Source: Niallia endozanthoxylica (GTDB taxonomy: Bacteria > Bacillota > Bacilli > Bacillales > Cytobacillaceae). From it: 64,000 nucleotides of DNA. This document shows, piece after piece, positions 63,957-64,000 of the stretch (positions are counted from its first letter, which is position 1; the number at the start of each line of letters is the position of its first letter). The notes beneath the pieces were generated by a model. The model ran no database searches and was not told the DNA's origin. It worked only from the letters and a program-made list of their open reading frames with translations. The stretch spans positions 1 to 64,000 of the forward strand of contig NZ_VYKL01000004.1 in assembly GCF_008710145.1 (NCBI RefSeq), written 5' to 3'. Position numbers and translations under genes: made by a program.

Positions 63957-64000
63957 CCATTTTCCCCCTTCAGTTATGTGAAAAGTTAATCTTGCAACGA

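Overview
The window comes from a low-GC, endospore-forming member of the Bacillaceae. The evidence is AT-rich DNA, strong AGGAGG-type ribosome binding sites, frequent TTG and GTG starts, a ger germination operon, spore genes (prkA, yhbH, spoVR, a CotF-like coat gene), and B. subtilis-like neighbourhoods such as yhcT-yhcU and yhdB-spoVR. No plasmid, phage or CRISPR signature was seen. All names come from reading the sequence; no search was run.

Layout. 1-410: tail of a tRNA array (Gln, Gly, Cys, Leu). 329-11066: a probable genomic island. A 22-bp direct repeat of the tRNA-Leu 3' end bounds it on both sides. It holds a transposon-like structured remnant, a heterodimeric ABC exporter and a glutathione-based formaldehyde detoxification module: an HxlR-family regulator, frmA, fghA, gshF and a CPYC redoxin. 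11.2-16.8 kb: small stress or unknown proteins, two tandem FMN-binding glutamate-synthase-like proteins and a YqjF-like protein. 16.8-21.5 kb: a four-gene ger receptor operon (A-C-D-B) behind a possible sigma-G promoter. 21.5-25.4 kb: poorly characterised genes, an IS3 remnant and a frameshifted small gene. 25.6-35.2 kb: ahpF with a PerR-like promoter and a leader carrying a cloverleaf repeat; galU-ugd; a Na/Pi transporter; a glycosyltransferase/HipA-like kinase pair and a third kinase; tRNA-Gly.

35.2-47.8 kb: a B3/B4-domain protein, queG, an amidase-domain protein, trmL, nfrA, a 30-codon membrane peptide, prkA behind a sigma-E-type promoter, a chemoreceptor next to a solitary TRAP binding protein, yhbH and pgl. 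47.8-64 kb: a YczE-like protein, a coat protein, a regulator/hydrolase operon behind a perfect palindrome, a purine permease, the Pit/DUF47 phosphate pair, an aldo-keto reductase, yhcT-yhcU-like genes, a BdbC/thioredoxin pair, pgcA, yhdB, spoVR, an AI-2E-family protein and a YitT-family protein.

How the genes fit together. GshF makes glutathione. Glutathione reacts spontaneously with formaldehyde; FrmA oxidises the adduct and FghA releases formate. The HxlR-type protein probably senses the aldehyde and acts at the duplicated TGACA-N4-TGTCA sites. PgcA, GalU and Ugd form a route from glucose-6-phosphate to UDP-glucuronate. PrkA, YhbH and SpoVR are partners conserved across bacteria, and all three lie within about 21 kb here.
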